Assembly: GCA_930633495.1 (NCBI GenBank) | Contig: CAKNFJ010000001.1 | Coordinates: forward strand, 1,240,001-1,304,000 | DNA length: 64,000 bases | Reading direction: 5' to 3' | Origin: Hyphomicrobiales bacterium | Lineage (GTDB): Bacteria; Pseudomonadota; Alphaproteobacteria; Rhizobiales; Beijerinckiaceae | Shown here: positions 43,301-55,986 of the stretch, in pieces | Layout of the letters: each line of letters opens with the position of its first letter | How positions within the stretch are numbered: position 1 is the first letter of the stretch | Made by a program: the position numbers and the translations under genes | Notes under the pieces: generated by a model | The model's database searches: none | The model's input: only the letters and a program-made list of their open reading frames with translations | What the model was told of the DNA's origin: nothing

Positions 43301-45331
43301 TTAGGAGTGTGGCCGCAATGCGCGCAGGATCGTGCTGTCCGAGAATGTGCGACCAAGGCTATGGGCTCGCGCCCAATCGTTGATTTTCTCATTCCGAATC
43401 TTGTTCGTCATACCGGTAGGAACGCCGTCCGGCCAAAGTTGTCGGACAGCCCGGCGCACCGCCCGTTCGCCGTCGGTTCCGCCCCCATCGTCAACCGCAA
43501 CTGCAGCGGCGTCGCTCACCGACTTGTTTGGCAGCAGCGATGCAATGTCGGTCGAGTTTACAGTCACGTTTTCGAACGTCGTTTCATGCGGCCAGCCCGG
43601 CTCTGATCGGCCCAGTTCTAGGGCGCTACGCGACAGGTCGAACCAAGCCCCCTTCTCACCCATGATGTAGGCTAGCGGCGTAGCGTTGCCATCGATATCA
43701 AAAATGATCGGCAGGGCACGAAACCATCGCGCCTCCAATTGCTGAGGCGCTCGACCCGTTCTTGATCCGAAAGCATCGAGCGAACCAACCGCGATTCTAT
43801 CTAGCAAGCCGGCGGCAGTCCTCTTCAGCGCATCCACCAAAGCCCTTTCATGGCAATCGGCCGGCGGCTCTTTTCCGCCCCATGCGAGCCATGCCGCTGC
43901 GGCTGGTATTGCTAATGGACCAGGAGCGGCTGCCATTCGCTCGGTTGCATCAGCAATCAACTCCCGCACGATGTCGGATGCCCAGGGCGTAGCCATAGGC
44001 GCATAATCTCGGTGCAGGCGCGCGATAGCGGGATACTCGTTCGCCAACCACCTGTGGAAGCCGAGCCGCTCGACGGTGACGCTTTCCCAGTGTTGTCGGC
44101 GATGGGCGCCTTCCGCGATGTCGCCAATTGTCGGATTATGGACCGGGACAGGTCCGAAAACTCTCATGTCGACAAAATAGCTCGACGGGATGTCCCGGAT
44201 GTCCGTGGCGACGCCGCCGCAGGGAACGCCACGAAACCTGACGCGCTCCTCAAGCCCGGCGCGCGTGAGCGCCATGTTGAACCGATCTATGGCAGGATCG
44301 TCGTAGTTGCTCGTGCCCGGCGGTTGGTGCGCCAGCAATGCCCCCTTCCGTCGCCACTGGCCATCTTCGCCGCTTGGCACCACGAATTCGCTCAAAGCCA
44401 TGTTTGAGGGATGAAACGCCCATCCGTCTTGCACAAAGCTAAGAACGACTTCCAGCGGCAGCCATGGCGCAAGCGGCAAGGAGGCCAATCGGTCGCCGGC
44501 CTCCACCTGCAGCTTCTCTTGCGAAGCTTCGCCGGAATTGGATGGCCACTCCCTTACTATATCTGCTCGGCCGACGGTCACATCGTCCCATCTCGGCCCA
44601 TAGTAGCCCTCCCGAAGATACTCCGGAGCTTCGCGACGATCTTGGAAGGGCAGAAGATCTTGCCAGAGAAAGGCTGAAATCGGCTTACGCGCGCCATCTT
44701 GGCGACCAGACGCCATCAGCCGCTGCTCTTGAAGTGCGCGCCATAGTGCGTTTTTAGCGTCCAACGCCGTAACCCCAGCGGCGGGCTGGATCGATTCCGC
44801 GGCGTCGAAGCTGTCACCCAATAGCAAGCGGTCGATGGTAGCGGGCCCGAGAGCTCTAATCTGCCAGCTCGCGGCGATGACGTATCCATTCAGGAAGCCA
44901 TCTTTTGGTAGGCCAACGTTCGATTGGCAGTACCAATATTCTTCACCGGCACGGTAGTCCGACATTTGCCGAGCGACCTGTTTCCAATCACGCGATTTCA
45001 CCCAAGCTATTGCCATCGGCAGAGACCAATAGGGTTCGGCGCGAGGGTCGAATTTTGCGATATCGGGCTTGCCTGCAAGCGGTGCGCAATTGAGGCCAAT
45101 GGCCAATTCCTCGGCTGCCTCTGCGTCAAGCAAACCTAGCGAGGCTGCGTGCAGCAGCGCATTTTTGATCGCTCCGAGCCTATCGGAAAAACCTTCGGTC
45201 CGATCAGAAGCAATATCTGCTCGCCATTTCTCAAACAGTTCACTGCTATCGGCGATCGCTTCCGCGATCTTGTCGATCGCCTGCGCCGTGTCCGATTTTA
45301 TATCAGCCAAGGGCCTACTCCCGGCTTTCAT
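43301..45331 (-). CDS. 676-residue island protein of unknown function
   Basis: No domain recognised. Starts at ATG 45331 (a TTG at 45340 is less likely). Seen: a W-rich repeat-like module (SLPMAIAWVKSRDWKQVARQ, then ALWRALQEQRLMASGRQDGA, PISAFLWQDL) that resembles uncharacterised proteins of mobile elements with a pattern of A-x-x-W-I/V and L-x-x-A-L...A-G; and an HTH-like C-terminus (WARAHSLGRTFSDSTILRAL). Cytoplasmic, no signal or membrane segment. AT-richer than flanking genes. It sits alone between two recombinase modules and beside a restriction system, so a defence or regulation role is possible but not shown. Confidence 0.6.
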   Translation of the reverse strand: MKAGSRPLADIKSDTAQAIDKIAEAIADSSELFEKWRADIASDRTEGFSDRLGAIKNALLHAASLGLLDAEAAEELAIGLNCAPLAGKPDIAKFDPRAEPYWSLPMAIAWVKSRDWKQVARQMSDYRAGEEYWYCQSNVGLPKDGFLNGYVIAASWQIRALGPATIDRLLLGDSFDAAESIQPAAGVTALDAKNALWRALQEQRLMASGRQDGARKPISAFLWQDLLPFQDRREAPEYLREGYYGPRWDDVTVGRADIVREWPSNSGEASQEKLQVEAGDRLASLPLAPWLPLEVVLSFVQDGWAFHPSNMALSEFVVPSGEDGQWRRKGALLAHQPPGTSNYDDPAIDRFNMALTRAGLEERVRFRGVPCGGVATDIRDIPSSYFVDMRVFGPVPVHNPTIGDIAEGAHRRQHWESVTVERLGFHRWLANEYPAIARLHRDYAPMATPWASDIVRELIADATERMAAAPGPLAIPAAAAWLAWGGKEPPADCHERALVDALKRTAAGLLDRIAVGSLDAFGSRTGRAPQQLEARWFRALPIIFDIDGNATPLAYIMGEKGAWFDLSRSALELGRSEPGWPHETTFENVTVNSTDIASLLPNKSVSDAAAVAVDDGGGTDGERAVRRAVRQLWPDGVPTGMTNKIRNEKINDWARAHSLGRTFSDSTILRALRPHS

Positions 45332-45405
45332 CCCAGCCAAGAGCGTAATCTACATTCAAGTGCCGTCGTAGGTAGCCGCGCCGCGACGGTTCTCCACCGC
45401 CGGCC

Positions 45406-46650
45406 TCACTGCGCCTTCACTTCGAACGCGAGCACCTTGGCACCGTCGCGCCACGCATCGAGTTGATCGGCCCACCACTGCGCCATCGTCACCCGCTCCT
45501 GCCAATGCTCACCGCGCGCATAAGCTCGGCGGATTGCATCCGGGTCCTGATGCGCCAAGGCACGTTCGATCGAGTCGGCGGAGAACTTGCCGCTTTCATT
45601 CAGGAGGGTTGACGCGGCGGCACGGAAGCCATGCGACGACATTTCGTCTTGTGCAAAGCCCATGCGGCGCAGCGCTCCGTTCAGCGTGTTCTCCGAGATT
45701 GGCCGTTGCTCAATCTTCCGGCCTTCTCCGCCACTGACACCATAACCGGGCAGGACAAGCCGACCGCCGCCGGTGATCGCGTGGAGTTCTTTCAGGATTG
45801 TCAGGACCTGATCCGGCAATGGTACGCGATGCTCGCGACGCATTTTTGCGCGGACGGCGGGGATCGTCCAAACCGCCTTGGCGAGGTCGAATTCCCGCCA
45901 TTCCGCCATGCGCAGTTCGCCGGGACGGGGAAAGAGATAGGCCATCAGCTTCAGAGCCGCATTCGTCGAAGGCTGGCCTTGGAAGCCATCGATTGCCCGC
46001 ATCAGGCCGCCAAGCTGAATCGGATCGGTAATGGCCGCACGGTGCTTCACCACGGGAGCCGACAGCGCCCCACGAAGGGCAAAAGTCGGATCGTTCTCGG
46101 CGCGCGCCGTCGCAATGGCATAACGGAACACTTCCCCGATCACCGCGCGCAACCGCTTGGCAGTTTCAAGCCGCCCCTTACCTTCCACCTTACGCAAGGC
46201 AGACAGAACTTCTGCCGCAGTGACTTCTGAAACCGGGCGGTCGCCGATCGCTGCATTCGCCAGCCCATACAGCCATTCGAGCTTGGCGAGCGTGTTAGCG
46301 GCTTTGCCCTCTCGGCGCTTCTTGTCCAAAAGCTCGGCGGCGACCTTTGCGAAGGTCTGGCCCTGCACCTCCAGTGCCAGCGCCTTTTCGGCCTGTTTCT
46401 GGATTGAAGGGTCCCGGCCGGCAACCAAGAGCGCTTTGGCTTGCTCGCGCTTGGCGCGCGCCTCCGCGAGACCGATCGCGGGATACGGGCCGAGAGCGAG
46501 CTTCTTTTGCTTGCCCGCAAAGCGATAGGCGAGCCGCCAGAGCTTGGCTCCGTTTGGCATCAGCCAGAGTTGAAGGCCGCCGCCATCAGACAGCTTTTTT
46601 ACTGAAGCGGTGGGCTTCGCGGCGCGGATTGCGACATCGGACAGCGGCAT
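45406..46650 (-). CDS. int: tRNA-targeting integrase (DUF4102/P4-type tyrosine recombinase)
   Basis: 414 residues. The N-terminus MPLSDVAIRAAKPTASVKKL ... DGGGLQLWLMPNGAKLWRL is the DUF4102 arm-binding domain of P4-like integrases; a SAM-like domain follows; the catalytic residues are in PRPGELRMAEW (Arg), SSHGFRAAAST (His/Arg), and ALAHQDPDAIRRAYAR (His and Tyr). The frame runs to 46854, but the first ATG with family N-terminus is at 46650. Its start is 166 bases from the tRNA-Thr 3' end, in the position expected for the integrase that inserted the island. Confidence 0.92.
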   Translation of the reverse strand: MPLSDVAIRAAKPTASVKKLSDGGGLQLWLMPNGAKLWRLAYRFAGKQKKLALGPYPAIGLAEARAKREQAKALLVAGRDPSIQKQAEKALALEVQGQTFAKVAAELLDKKRREGKAANTLAKLEWLYGLANAAIGDRPVSEVTAAEVLSALRKVEGKGRLETAKRLRAVIGEVFRYAIATARAENDPTFALRGALSAPVVKHRAAITDPIQLGGLMRAIDGFQGQPSTNAALKLMAYLFPRPGELRMAEWREFDLAKAVWTIPAVRAKMRREHRVPLPDQVLTILKELHAITGGGRLVLPGYGVSGGEGRKIEQRPISENTLNGALRRMGFAQDEMSSHGFRAAASTLLNESGKFSADSIERALAHQDPDAIRRAYARGEHWQERVTMAQWWADQLDAWRDGAKVLAFEVKAQ

Positions 46651-46815
46651 CTGTTGGCCTCGCCCTTGTTGGCCTTGTTGGCTAGGCCAACAGAAAGGCC
46701 AACAATCGATACGGCTGTCAATGAACGCCCCTGAACACCAACGGCATCCAACCCGATCAAACCCAACAAAAAACCGCCCTTTCGGGGCGGCTGCGAACGT
46801 CTCTGAATGAAGGAG

Positions 46816-46891
46816 TGGTGCCGCAAGAGGGATTCGAACCCCCGACCCCCTCATTACGAATGAGGTGCTCTACCAGCTGAGCTATTGCGGC
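46816..46891 (-). tRNA. tRNA-Thr, anticodon CGT
   Basis: 76 bases. The acceptor stem GCCGCAA pairs with TTGCGGC, D-loop contains AGCTCAGCTGGTAGAGC, anticodon stem CTCAT/ATGAG surrounds TCGTA (anticodon CGT, decoding ACG), and the T-arm GGGGGTTCGAATCCC is standard; CCA is encoded. It is intact and serves as the attachment site of the island to its left. Confidence 0.95.
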
Positions 46892-46966
46892 AACGGGTGG
46901 CGCTGTACCAGCAGGCGCCGAGCTTGGCAAGCCGCAACCGCACCGGTTTCACAGGCTTCGCCGGTT

Positions 46967-47905
46967 TCAATCCTTACGCAGCTTCTCCGTCTCCGGCTTC
47001 TCCTGGCCGAGCGCGACGATGCCGCGGCGGATGGCACGGGTGCGGGTGAAGTGCTTGTGCAGCGTCTCGCCGTCGCCATAGCGGATGGCGCGGGTGAGGA
47101 GCGCGAGATCCTCGTTGAAGCGGCCCAGCATCTCCAGAACTGCTTCCTTGTTGTGCAGGAAGACGTCGCGCCACATCGTCGGATCGGAGGCGGCGATACG
47201 GGTGAAATCGCGGAAGCCGCCGGCCGAGAACTTGATCACCTCGGACTGCGTCACCGCCTCCAGATCCTCGGCCGTGCCGACGATGTTGTAGGCGATGAGG
47301 TGCGGCAGATGGCTGGTGACGGCGAGCACTAGGTCATGATGCTGGGCGCTCATCACCTCGACCAGCGCACCCATCCCCTCCCAGAACTGGCGCGTCCTGG
47401 CCGCCGCTCCGGGGTCCGTGCCCTCCGGCGGCGTCAGGATGCACCAGCGGTTGAGGAAAAGGCTCGGAAAGCCGGCATCGGGGCCGGAATTCTCGGTTCC
47501 CGCCACCGGATGCGCCGGCACGAAGGCGACGCCCTCCGGCAGATGCGGCGCAACCGCGTCCACGACCGAGCCCTTGACCGAGCCGACATCGGAGAGGATG
47601 GCGCCCGGCTTCAGCTCGGACGCGATCTCGGCCGCGACGGACCCGCAGACGCCGACCGGAACGCAGAGGATGATGTGGTCGGCGTCACGCGCCGCCTCCG
47701 CCGCCGTATCGGCGACGGCATGGCCGAGACCAAGCTCACGCGCCCGCTGGCGGACCTCCTCGTCACGGTCGGCCAGCACGATCGTCCCGGCGAGGTTCAG
47801 CTCCTTCGCCGCACGCGCGATCGAGGAGCCGATCAGCCCGATGCCGATGATGGCAAGGCGCGCGAAAACCGGCTCGGAGCGGCGTGGCGCGAAGCTTTCC
47901 GCCAT
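46967..47905 (-). CDS. tyrC: Prephenate/arogenate dehydrogenase (cyclohexadienyl dehydrogenase)
   Basis: 312 residues. The NAD(P)-binding fingerprint LAIIGIGLIGSSIA opens the protein; the SDVGSVKG block, HPVAGTENSGP, and SHLPHLIAYN, SAGGFRDFTRIA are TyrA/TyrC signatures. It oxidatively decarboxylates prephenate or arogenate for tyrosine synthesis. It begins 5 bases after hisC, in one operon with hisC and chorismate mutase. ATG 47905 is chosen by length and context. Substrate preference is not readable. Confidence 0.9.
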   Translation of the reverse strand: MAESFAPRRSEPVFARLAIIGIGLIGSSIARAAKELNLAGTIVLADRDEEVRQRARELGLGHAVADTAAEAARDADHIILCVPVGVCGSVAAEIASELKPGAILSDVGSVKGSVVDAVAPHLPEGVAFVPAHPVAGTENSGPDAGFPSLFLNRWCILTPPEGTDPGAAARTRQFWEGMGALVEVMSAQHHDLVLAVTSHLPHLIAYNIVGTAEDLEAVTQSEVIKFSAGGFRDFTRIAASDPTMWRDVFLHNKEAVLEMLGRFNEDLALLTRAIRYGDGETLHKHFTRTRAIRRGIVALGQEKPETEKLRKD

Positions 47906-47910
47906 CTGGG

Positions 47911-49005
47911 TCACGCCTTGAGGAATTCGGCGAGAGCCGCGACGACGAGGCGGTTCGCCTCCTCGGAGCCGATCGTCATGCGCAGCGCATCCGGCAGGCC
48001 ATAGCCGCCGACCGCACGCAGGATCAGACCGCGCTGGGTCAGGAAGGCGTCGGCCTCCTTCGCGGTCTTGCCGGGCGTCTCGGTGAAATGGATCAGCACG
48101 AAATTGCCGACCGAGGGCGTGACGGTCAGGCCGAGCTTCTCCAGCTCGGCCGTCGTCCAGGCGAGCCATTTCTCGTTGTGCTCGAGGGCTGCGGCGACAT
48201 GGGCCTCGTCGGCGACGGCGGCGGCGCCGGCTTCGATTGCGGCTCCGTTAACGTTGAAGGGGCCGCGAATGCGTTCGAGCGCATCGATGATATGGGCCGG
48301 CGCATAGATCCAGCCGATGCGCAGATTGGCGAGGCCGTAGATCTTCGAGAAGGTCCGCGTCATCACGACATTCTCACTCTCGGCGACGAGTTCGATGCCG
48401 GAGGCGTAATCGTTGCGGCGGACATATTCGGCATAGGCCGCGTCGAGCACGAGCAGGACATGGGGCGGCAAGCCGGCCTGCAGGCGCTTGACCTCGTCGA
48501 AGGGCAGATAGGTGCCGGTCGGGTTGTTGGGATTGGCGAGGAAGACGATCTTCGTCTTCGGCGTCACCGCGGCGAGGATGCCGTCGACATCGGCCGTGTA
48601 GTTCTTCTCGGGCACGACGACCGGCTTGCCGCCCATGGCGAGGATGGCGATGCGGTAAACCAGGAAGCCGTACTGGCTGTAGATGCCCTCGTCGCCCGCG
48701 CCGAGATAGGCCTTGGTGACGAGTTCGAGCAGTTCATCCGAGCCGTTGCCGCAGATAATACGCGCCGGATCGAGGCCGTAGCGGCCGGCGATCGCCTGCT
48801 TGAGCTTGGTCGACGTTCCGTCGGGGTAGAGTTCCAGCTTGGCGGCGAGGCCTTCGAAGGCCGCGATCGCCTTCGGACTCGGGCCGAGAGGAGTTTCGTT
48901 AGAGGAGAGCTTGTACAGCTTCACGCCGGCGGGCGCGGCGGATTTGCCGGGAACGTAAGCCTCGATGTCGAGGACGCCGGGACGGGGGGTGGGGCGGGTC
49001 GCCAT
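47911..49005 (-). CDS. hisC: Histidinol-phosphate/aromatic aminotransferase
   Basis: 364 residues, PLP-dependent fold type I. N-terminus [19 protein letters not shown] and [13 protein letters not shown] match His[11 protein letters not shown] and [17 protein letters not shown] (PLP lysine) are typical. The enzyme transaminates histidinol phosphate, and this operon with tyrC and chorismate mutase suggests dual use with prephenate, 4-hydroxyphenylpyruvate or phenylpyruvate, as described for other HisC proteins in tyr operons. Upstream chorismate mutase is 39 bases away. Confidence 0.9.
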   Translation of the reverse strand: MATRPTPRPGVLDIEAYVPGKSAAPAGVKLYKLSSNETPLGPSPKAIAAFEGLAAKLELYPDGTSTKLKQAIAGRYGLDPARIICGNGSDELLELVTKAYLGAGDEGIYSQYGFLVYRIAILAMGGKPVVVPEKNYTADVDGILAAVTPKTKIVFLANPNNPTGTYLPFDEVKRLQAGLPPHVLLVLDAAYAEYVRRNDYASGIELVAESENVVMTRTFSKIYGLANLRIGWIYAPAHIIDALERIRGPFNVNGAAIEAGAAAVADEAHVAAALEHNEKWLAWTTAELEKLGLTVTPSVGNFVLIHFTETPGKTAKEADAFLTQRGLILRAVGGYGLPDALRMTIGSEEANRLVVAALAEFLKA

Positions 49006-49043
49006 GGTGATTGACCTTGCAGCGGGAAACAGAGCGAGCCCGC

Positions 49044-49877
49044 TCAGCGGGCGGATTTGACGGCGAAGCGGGCGGCGTGGCTGCCGACTTCGGAAAAGTC
49101 GCTGAGGCCGGCGGGCGCAAGCGCATCACGGATCACGGCCTGATCGACCTCGCCGGAGGCGGCGACCAGCAGCGACAGATGCGAGCCATCGGCGGCCGAG
49201 GCTGAGACTTCGGCGAGATGCTCGGCGAGGCCATGGCGCAAATTCTCGGACCAACGCTCGACGCGGGCGGCATAAAGCACGATCTCGCGCACGGCGGCGT
49301 CCGTCAGCGGCTTGGCGATGCAATAGACCGGCGTGCCGGCGGGATGGTCCGGGCGCTCGATGAAGGGCAGGCGCGCGATGATCTTCGGCTTGTCCTGGCC
49401 GATCAGGTCGCGCCACCAGATGCCGGCGCTGGCGCCCTGATCCATGCGGAAGATGCCGAGATCGCCGGCGGATTCCGCCACAGCGCGGATGACGGCGCGG
49501 GCATCCTCATGCGGGACGAAGGGCACGGTGAAGCCGAAATGGAAGCGGGCGGAATCGCGCATCGCCGGATCGCCGCCGGAAACATCCGCATGAACGGAAT
49601 AATTCGCCTGCACATAGGTGAAGGTAGCGATGATGATGCGCCAGATGCTCTCAACCGTGTCGAGCGGCAGCAGCCCCTTATGGCGCAGCGCAAGCCGCTT
49701 CATCATGTCGGCCTCGCGGCCGGGGCGGAAGGCGGAGCCGGAGGCCTGCGTCTTCTTGACCGAGATCAGCGTCTCGATGATCTGCGAACGCTCCATCAGC
49801 AGCGCGTGCATCTCACTGTCGATGCGATCGATCCCGGCGCGCAGGTCGGCGAGGGTCGTAGGGGCAGCTTCGGTCAT
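49044..49877 (-). CDS. Chorismate mutase with a degenerate prephenate-dehydratase-like C-terminus
   Basis: 277 residues. Residues 1-90 are an AroQ chorismate mutase: [40 protein letters not shown] with the catalytic Arg and Lys. The C-terminal 180 residues (from about 98) lack the usual dehydratase TRF motif and instead show [18 protein letters not shown] and [20 protein letters not shown], which look like a reworked periplasmic-binding fold with an ACT-like end. ATG 49877 is chosen over 49934. Likely activity: chorismate to prephenate; the C-terminus may be regulatory. Confidence 0.8.
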   Translation of the reverse strand: MTEAAPTTLADLRAGIDRIDSEMHALLMERSQIIETLISVKKTQASGSAFRPGREADMMKRLALRHKGLLPLDTVESIWRIIIATFTYVQANYSVHADVSGGDPAMRDSARFHFGFTVPFVPHEDARAVIRAVAESAGDLGIFRMDQGASAGIWWRDLIGQDKPKIIARLPFIERPDHPAGTPVYCIAKPLTDAAVREIVLYAARVERWSENLRHGLAEHLAEVSASAADGSHLSLLVAASGEVDQAVIRDALAPAGLSDFSEVGSHAARFAVKSAR

Positions 49878-49955
49878 GGCAACGCGCTTTCCGGCAAGGC
49901 CACGCTCCTTAGCGCTCCCGTCGCCCCTTGGCAAAGCCGGCTGCGCAGTCCCGCG

Positions 49956-49986
49956 TTGACAGCGCAGCGTTCACACGGCATCGCTA
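49956..49986 (+). promoter_or_regulatory. Candidate metX promoter
   Basis: A consensus -35 TTGACA (49956-49961) is followed by a weak -10 near TCGCTA (49981-49986, spacer 19) or CATCGC (spacer 17), about 60 bases before the metX ATG. An inverted repeat GTTCG/CGAAC lies just downstream. No clear SAM riboswitch was recognised in the leader. Confidence 0.35.
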
Positions 49987-50046
49987 GAGTTCGATTTTCC
50001 GAACGCCTGGACCGGCAAGACAAATCTCACTGTCGAAGCGGACGAT

Positions 50047-51216
<1,170 letters not shown>

Positions 51217-51218
51217 GC

Positions 51219-51842
51219 ATGGCCTTCAGCGACACCCAGACCAACCGCATCGACCTGAGGCTCGTCGCCGAGATGGTGCAGCCCGGGACGCGCGTGCTCG
51301 ATGTCGGCTGCGGCGACGGGGCGCTGCTGGCGCTGCTGGCCGAAACCCGCAATGTCGACGGGCGCGGGATCGAGCTTTCGCGCGAGGGCGTGGCCGATTG
51401 CGTAACGCGCGGGCTGTCGGTGATCCAGGGCGATGCCGACACCGACCTCGCCGACTATCCCGACGACTCGTTCGACTATGTCATCCTCTCCCAGACGATC
51501 CAGGCGACGCGGAATCCGCGGCTCGTGCTGGAGCAGATGCTGCGCATCGGCCGGCACGCCATCGTCTCCTTCCCAAATTTCGGGCATTGGCGGATGCGTT
51601 CGCAGGTGTTCTTCCAGGGGCGGATGCCGGTGACGGATTCGCTGCCCTATGCGTGGTGGGACACGCCCAACATCCATTTTTGCACGATCCGCGACTTCGT
51701 CACGCTCTGCGATCAGGTCGGCGCCCGCAAGGAGCGCGCGGTTGCGCTCGACGCCGCCGGCGGCAAGGTCGGCGTCAATGCGCCGTGGTGGTTCTGGAAC
51801 CTGTTCGGCGCGCAGGCGGTGTTTTTGTTGAAGCGGGGGTAA
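51219..51842 (+). CDS. metW: Methionine biosynthesis protein MetW
   Basis: 207 residues. SAM-dependent methyltransferase fold with LDVGCGDGALLALLAE (SAM site) and the MetW-typical DYVILSQTIQATRNPR, ISFPNFGHWRMR-like stretch, LPYAWWDTPNIH. MetW activates or stabilises MetX in proteobacteria; catalysis by MetW itself is not established. The frame can be extended by TTG 51213; ATG 51219, 2 bases after the metX stop, is preferred. It ends just before a long palindrome shared with clpB. Confidence 0.92.
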   Translation: MAFSDTQTNRIDLRLVAEMVQPGTRVLDVGCGDGALLALLAETRNVDGRGIELSREGVADCVTRGLSVIQGDADTDLADYPDDSFDYVILSQTIQATRNPRLVLEQMLRIGRHAIVSFPNFGHWRMRSQVFFQGRMPVTDSLPYAWWDTPNIHFCTIRDFVTLCDQVGARKERAVALDAAGGKVGVNAPWWFWNLFGAQAVFLLKRG

Positions 51843-51845
51843 ATC

Positions 51846-51987
51846 CTTCTCCCCTCGGGGGAGAAGGTGGCATGACGAAGCCATGACGGATGAGGGCAGC
51901 GCGCCGGCCAAAAGAAAAGGGCCGCTTGCGCGACCCTTCCCTCATCCGTCTGCTTCGCAGACACCTTCTCCCCCGAGGGGAGAAGGG
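51846..51987. repeat. Long inverted-repeat element between metW and clpB
   Basis: A 142-bp palindrome. The outer arms CCTTCTCCCCTCGGGGGAG... and its exact complement are 25 bases long; the inner segments ACGGATGAGGG/CCCTCATCCGT also pair. The outer 23 bases can themselves fold. It fills the 153-bp gap between convergent metW and clpB stops, so it probably ends both transcripts. Confidence 0.88.
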
Positions 51988-51995
51988 TAGCCGCG

Positions 51996-54614
<2,619 letters not shown>

Positions 54615-54688
54615 TCAGATATCTCCGCCCGCGAAACACGCCCCGTGGCGACGTGTTCCGCTGCCCTTTCATCAGGATGGGGCGCCGC

Positions 54689-54713
54689 GATGGGCCGCCC
54701 CTCGCCATCCAAG
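54689..54713 (-). promoter_or_regulatory. Predicted RpoH (sigma-32) promoter of clpB
   Basis: On the minus strand CTTGGA, 13-bp spacer, CCCATC: close to the heat-shock consensus CTTGAA-N13/15-CCCCAT. It ends about 75 bases upstream of the clpB start, giving a 5' leader of about 65 bases. Prediction by eye; the known heat-shock control of clpB supports it. Confidence 0.65.
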
Positions 54714-54788
54714 ATAGTGTGGCATTGGCGCAACGGAAGAGGTCCACCGCAGAATTGACCTGACGCAAAGGGCAGGCACAGATCGGGC

Positions 54789-55106
54789 ATGGCCGGGACC
54801 AAGCGACAGCAGGCGATTCGCAAGGCGTTGAGGGCGCTGGCGCCCGGCATTCCGCTGTCGGATGCCGAGGCCGTCGTCACATTGGCGGAGCGGCGCCACA
54901 TGAAGGACCTGCCGCCCTCGACCGCGCTCTGGCTCGCGCTCGGCAGCCATGTTCGCCACGTCCATACCGATTACGAACGGCTGCTGGGCGAAGGCTACGA
55001 CCGCGACGCCGCCCGCTTCTTCGTCGCCGACGACACCGATGCCGTGCTCGCGGGCTGGGGCTGCCAGCGCTCGGTCAGTGATGGTGAGGACGACACATCC
55101 GATTGA
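54789..55106 (+). CDS. DUF2293 protein
   Basis: 105 residues. TKRQQAIRKALRALAPGIP then SDAEAVVTLAERRHMKDLPP and RHVHTDYERLLGEGYDRDAA are the DUF2293 pattern of alphaproteobacteria. Function unknown. No signal peptide or membrane helix. It diverges from clpB across 174 bases holding the clpB promoter. Confidence 0.8.
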   Translation: MAGTKRQQAIRKALRALAPGIPLSDAEAVVTLAERRHMKDLPPSTALWLALGSHVRHVHTDYERLLGEGYDRDAARFFVADDTDAVLAGWGCQRSVSDGEDDTSD

Positions 55107-55185
55107 TCGAAATAGATACAAGATTTGATCTGTCAGGGCCGGCCGACAAGGCTATGGTCCGCCACCCAGCCAGCCGGACCCGACC

Positions 55186-55971
55186 ATGCGCATCGAAACG
55201 CTCTATCGCTACCCCGTGAAGGGGCTCTCGCCCGAGCGGCTTCGACAGGCCGAGTTGCCCGCCGAAGGATATTTCCCCGGCGACCGGCTGTTCGCCATCG
55301 AGAACGGCCCATCCGGCTTCGATCCGGCCGAGCCCGTGCATCAGCCCAAGATCAAATATCTGATGCTGATGCGGAACGAGTCGCTGGCACGGCTGCGCAG
55401 CCGCTACGACGATACCAGCGGAGACCTCGTCATCCACGAGGGCGACCGGGAGGTTCTGCGCGCGCCGACCGCCAGGGAGGACGGCCGGGCTGCCATCACC
55501 CGCTTCTTCGAGAGCTTCATGCCGGACGAGCTGCGCGGCGCGCCGAAACTGCTCACGGCTCCCCCGGCATACCGCTTCACCGATTCACGCTCGGGCTTCG
55601 TCTCGATCATCAACCTCGCCAGCGTCGCCGATCTCGAAGGGCGGATCGGCCGGCCGGTAGATCCGTTGCGCTTCCGTGGCAACCTTATGGTGAGCGGCCT
55701 CGCCCCATGGGCAGAGAACGATCTCGTCGGCCGCGATCTCGATGGCCCGAACGGATTGCGGCTGCATGTGCTCAAGCGCATCGAGCGCTGCGCGGCGACC
55801 AATGTCGACCCGGAGACCGGCGCCCGCGACATGCAGATCCCGAAGGCGCTGATGCAGGGCTACGGCCATGTCGATTGCGGCATCTATTGCCGCATCACCG
55901 CCGGCGGGAGCCTGCGCGAGGGCGACATGCTGAAACCGTCGGAAGCGCCTGCCGAACTCGGCATCGCCTGA
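55186..55971 (+). CDS. MOSC-domain protein
   Basis: 261 residues. An N-terminal MOSC beta barrel (IETLYRYPVKGLSPERL, DRLFAIENG) is followed by a MOSC domain with IINLASVADLEGRI, RFRGNLMVSGLAPWAEN and RIERCAATNVDP, where the cysteine may bind the molybdenum cofactor or sulfur. These proteins are thought to carry out Mo-cofactor-dependent reduction of N-hydroxylated compounds or sulfur transfer. The real role of this one is open. A strong terminator follows. Confidence 0.85.
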   Translation: MRIETLYRYPVKGLSPERLRQAELPAEGYFPGDRLFAIENGPSGFDPAEPVHQPKIKYLMLMRNESLARLRSRYDDTSGDLVIHEGDREVLRAPTAREDGRAAITRFFESFMPDELRGAPKLLTAPPAYRFTDSRSGFVSIINLASVADLEGRIGRPVDPLRFRGNLMVSGLAPWAENDLVGRDLDGPNGLRLHVLKRIERCAATNVDPETGARDMQIPKALMQGYGHVDCGIYCRITAGGSLREGDMLKPSEAPAELGIA

Positions 55972-55986
55972 GCCGACCCGCCAACG

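Larger units (their letters stand above)
36298..46834 (-). mobile_element. Genomic island inserted in tRNA-Thr(CGT)
   Basis: About 10.5 kb from a tRNA 3'-end near-copy (36297-36313) to the intact tRNA-Thr (46816-46891). A DUF4102-type integrase gene points toward the tRNA with its start 166 bases from it. Cargo: type III restriction-modification genes, a second integrase with excisionase-like and HTH/zinc-ribbon genes, a 676-aa orphan and a 109-aa orphan. Parts are visibly more AT-rich than the flanks, for example 36315-36375 and the middle of mod. The tRNA is separated from its apparent terminator by the insertion. Confidence 0.8.

Noticed and set aside
49878..50046. SAM riboswitch before metX
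   Set aside because: I looked for a SAM-II or SAM-type fold in the 169-base leader and saw only a small GTTCG/CGAAC stem.
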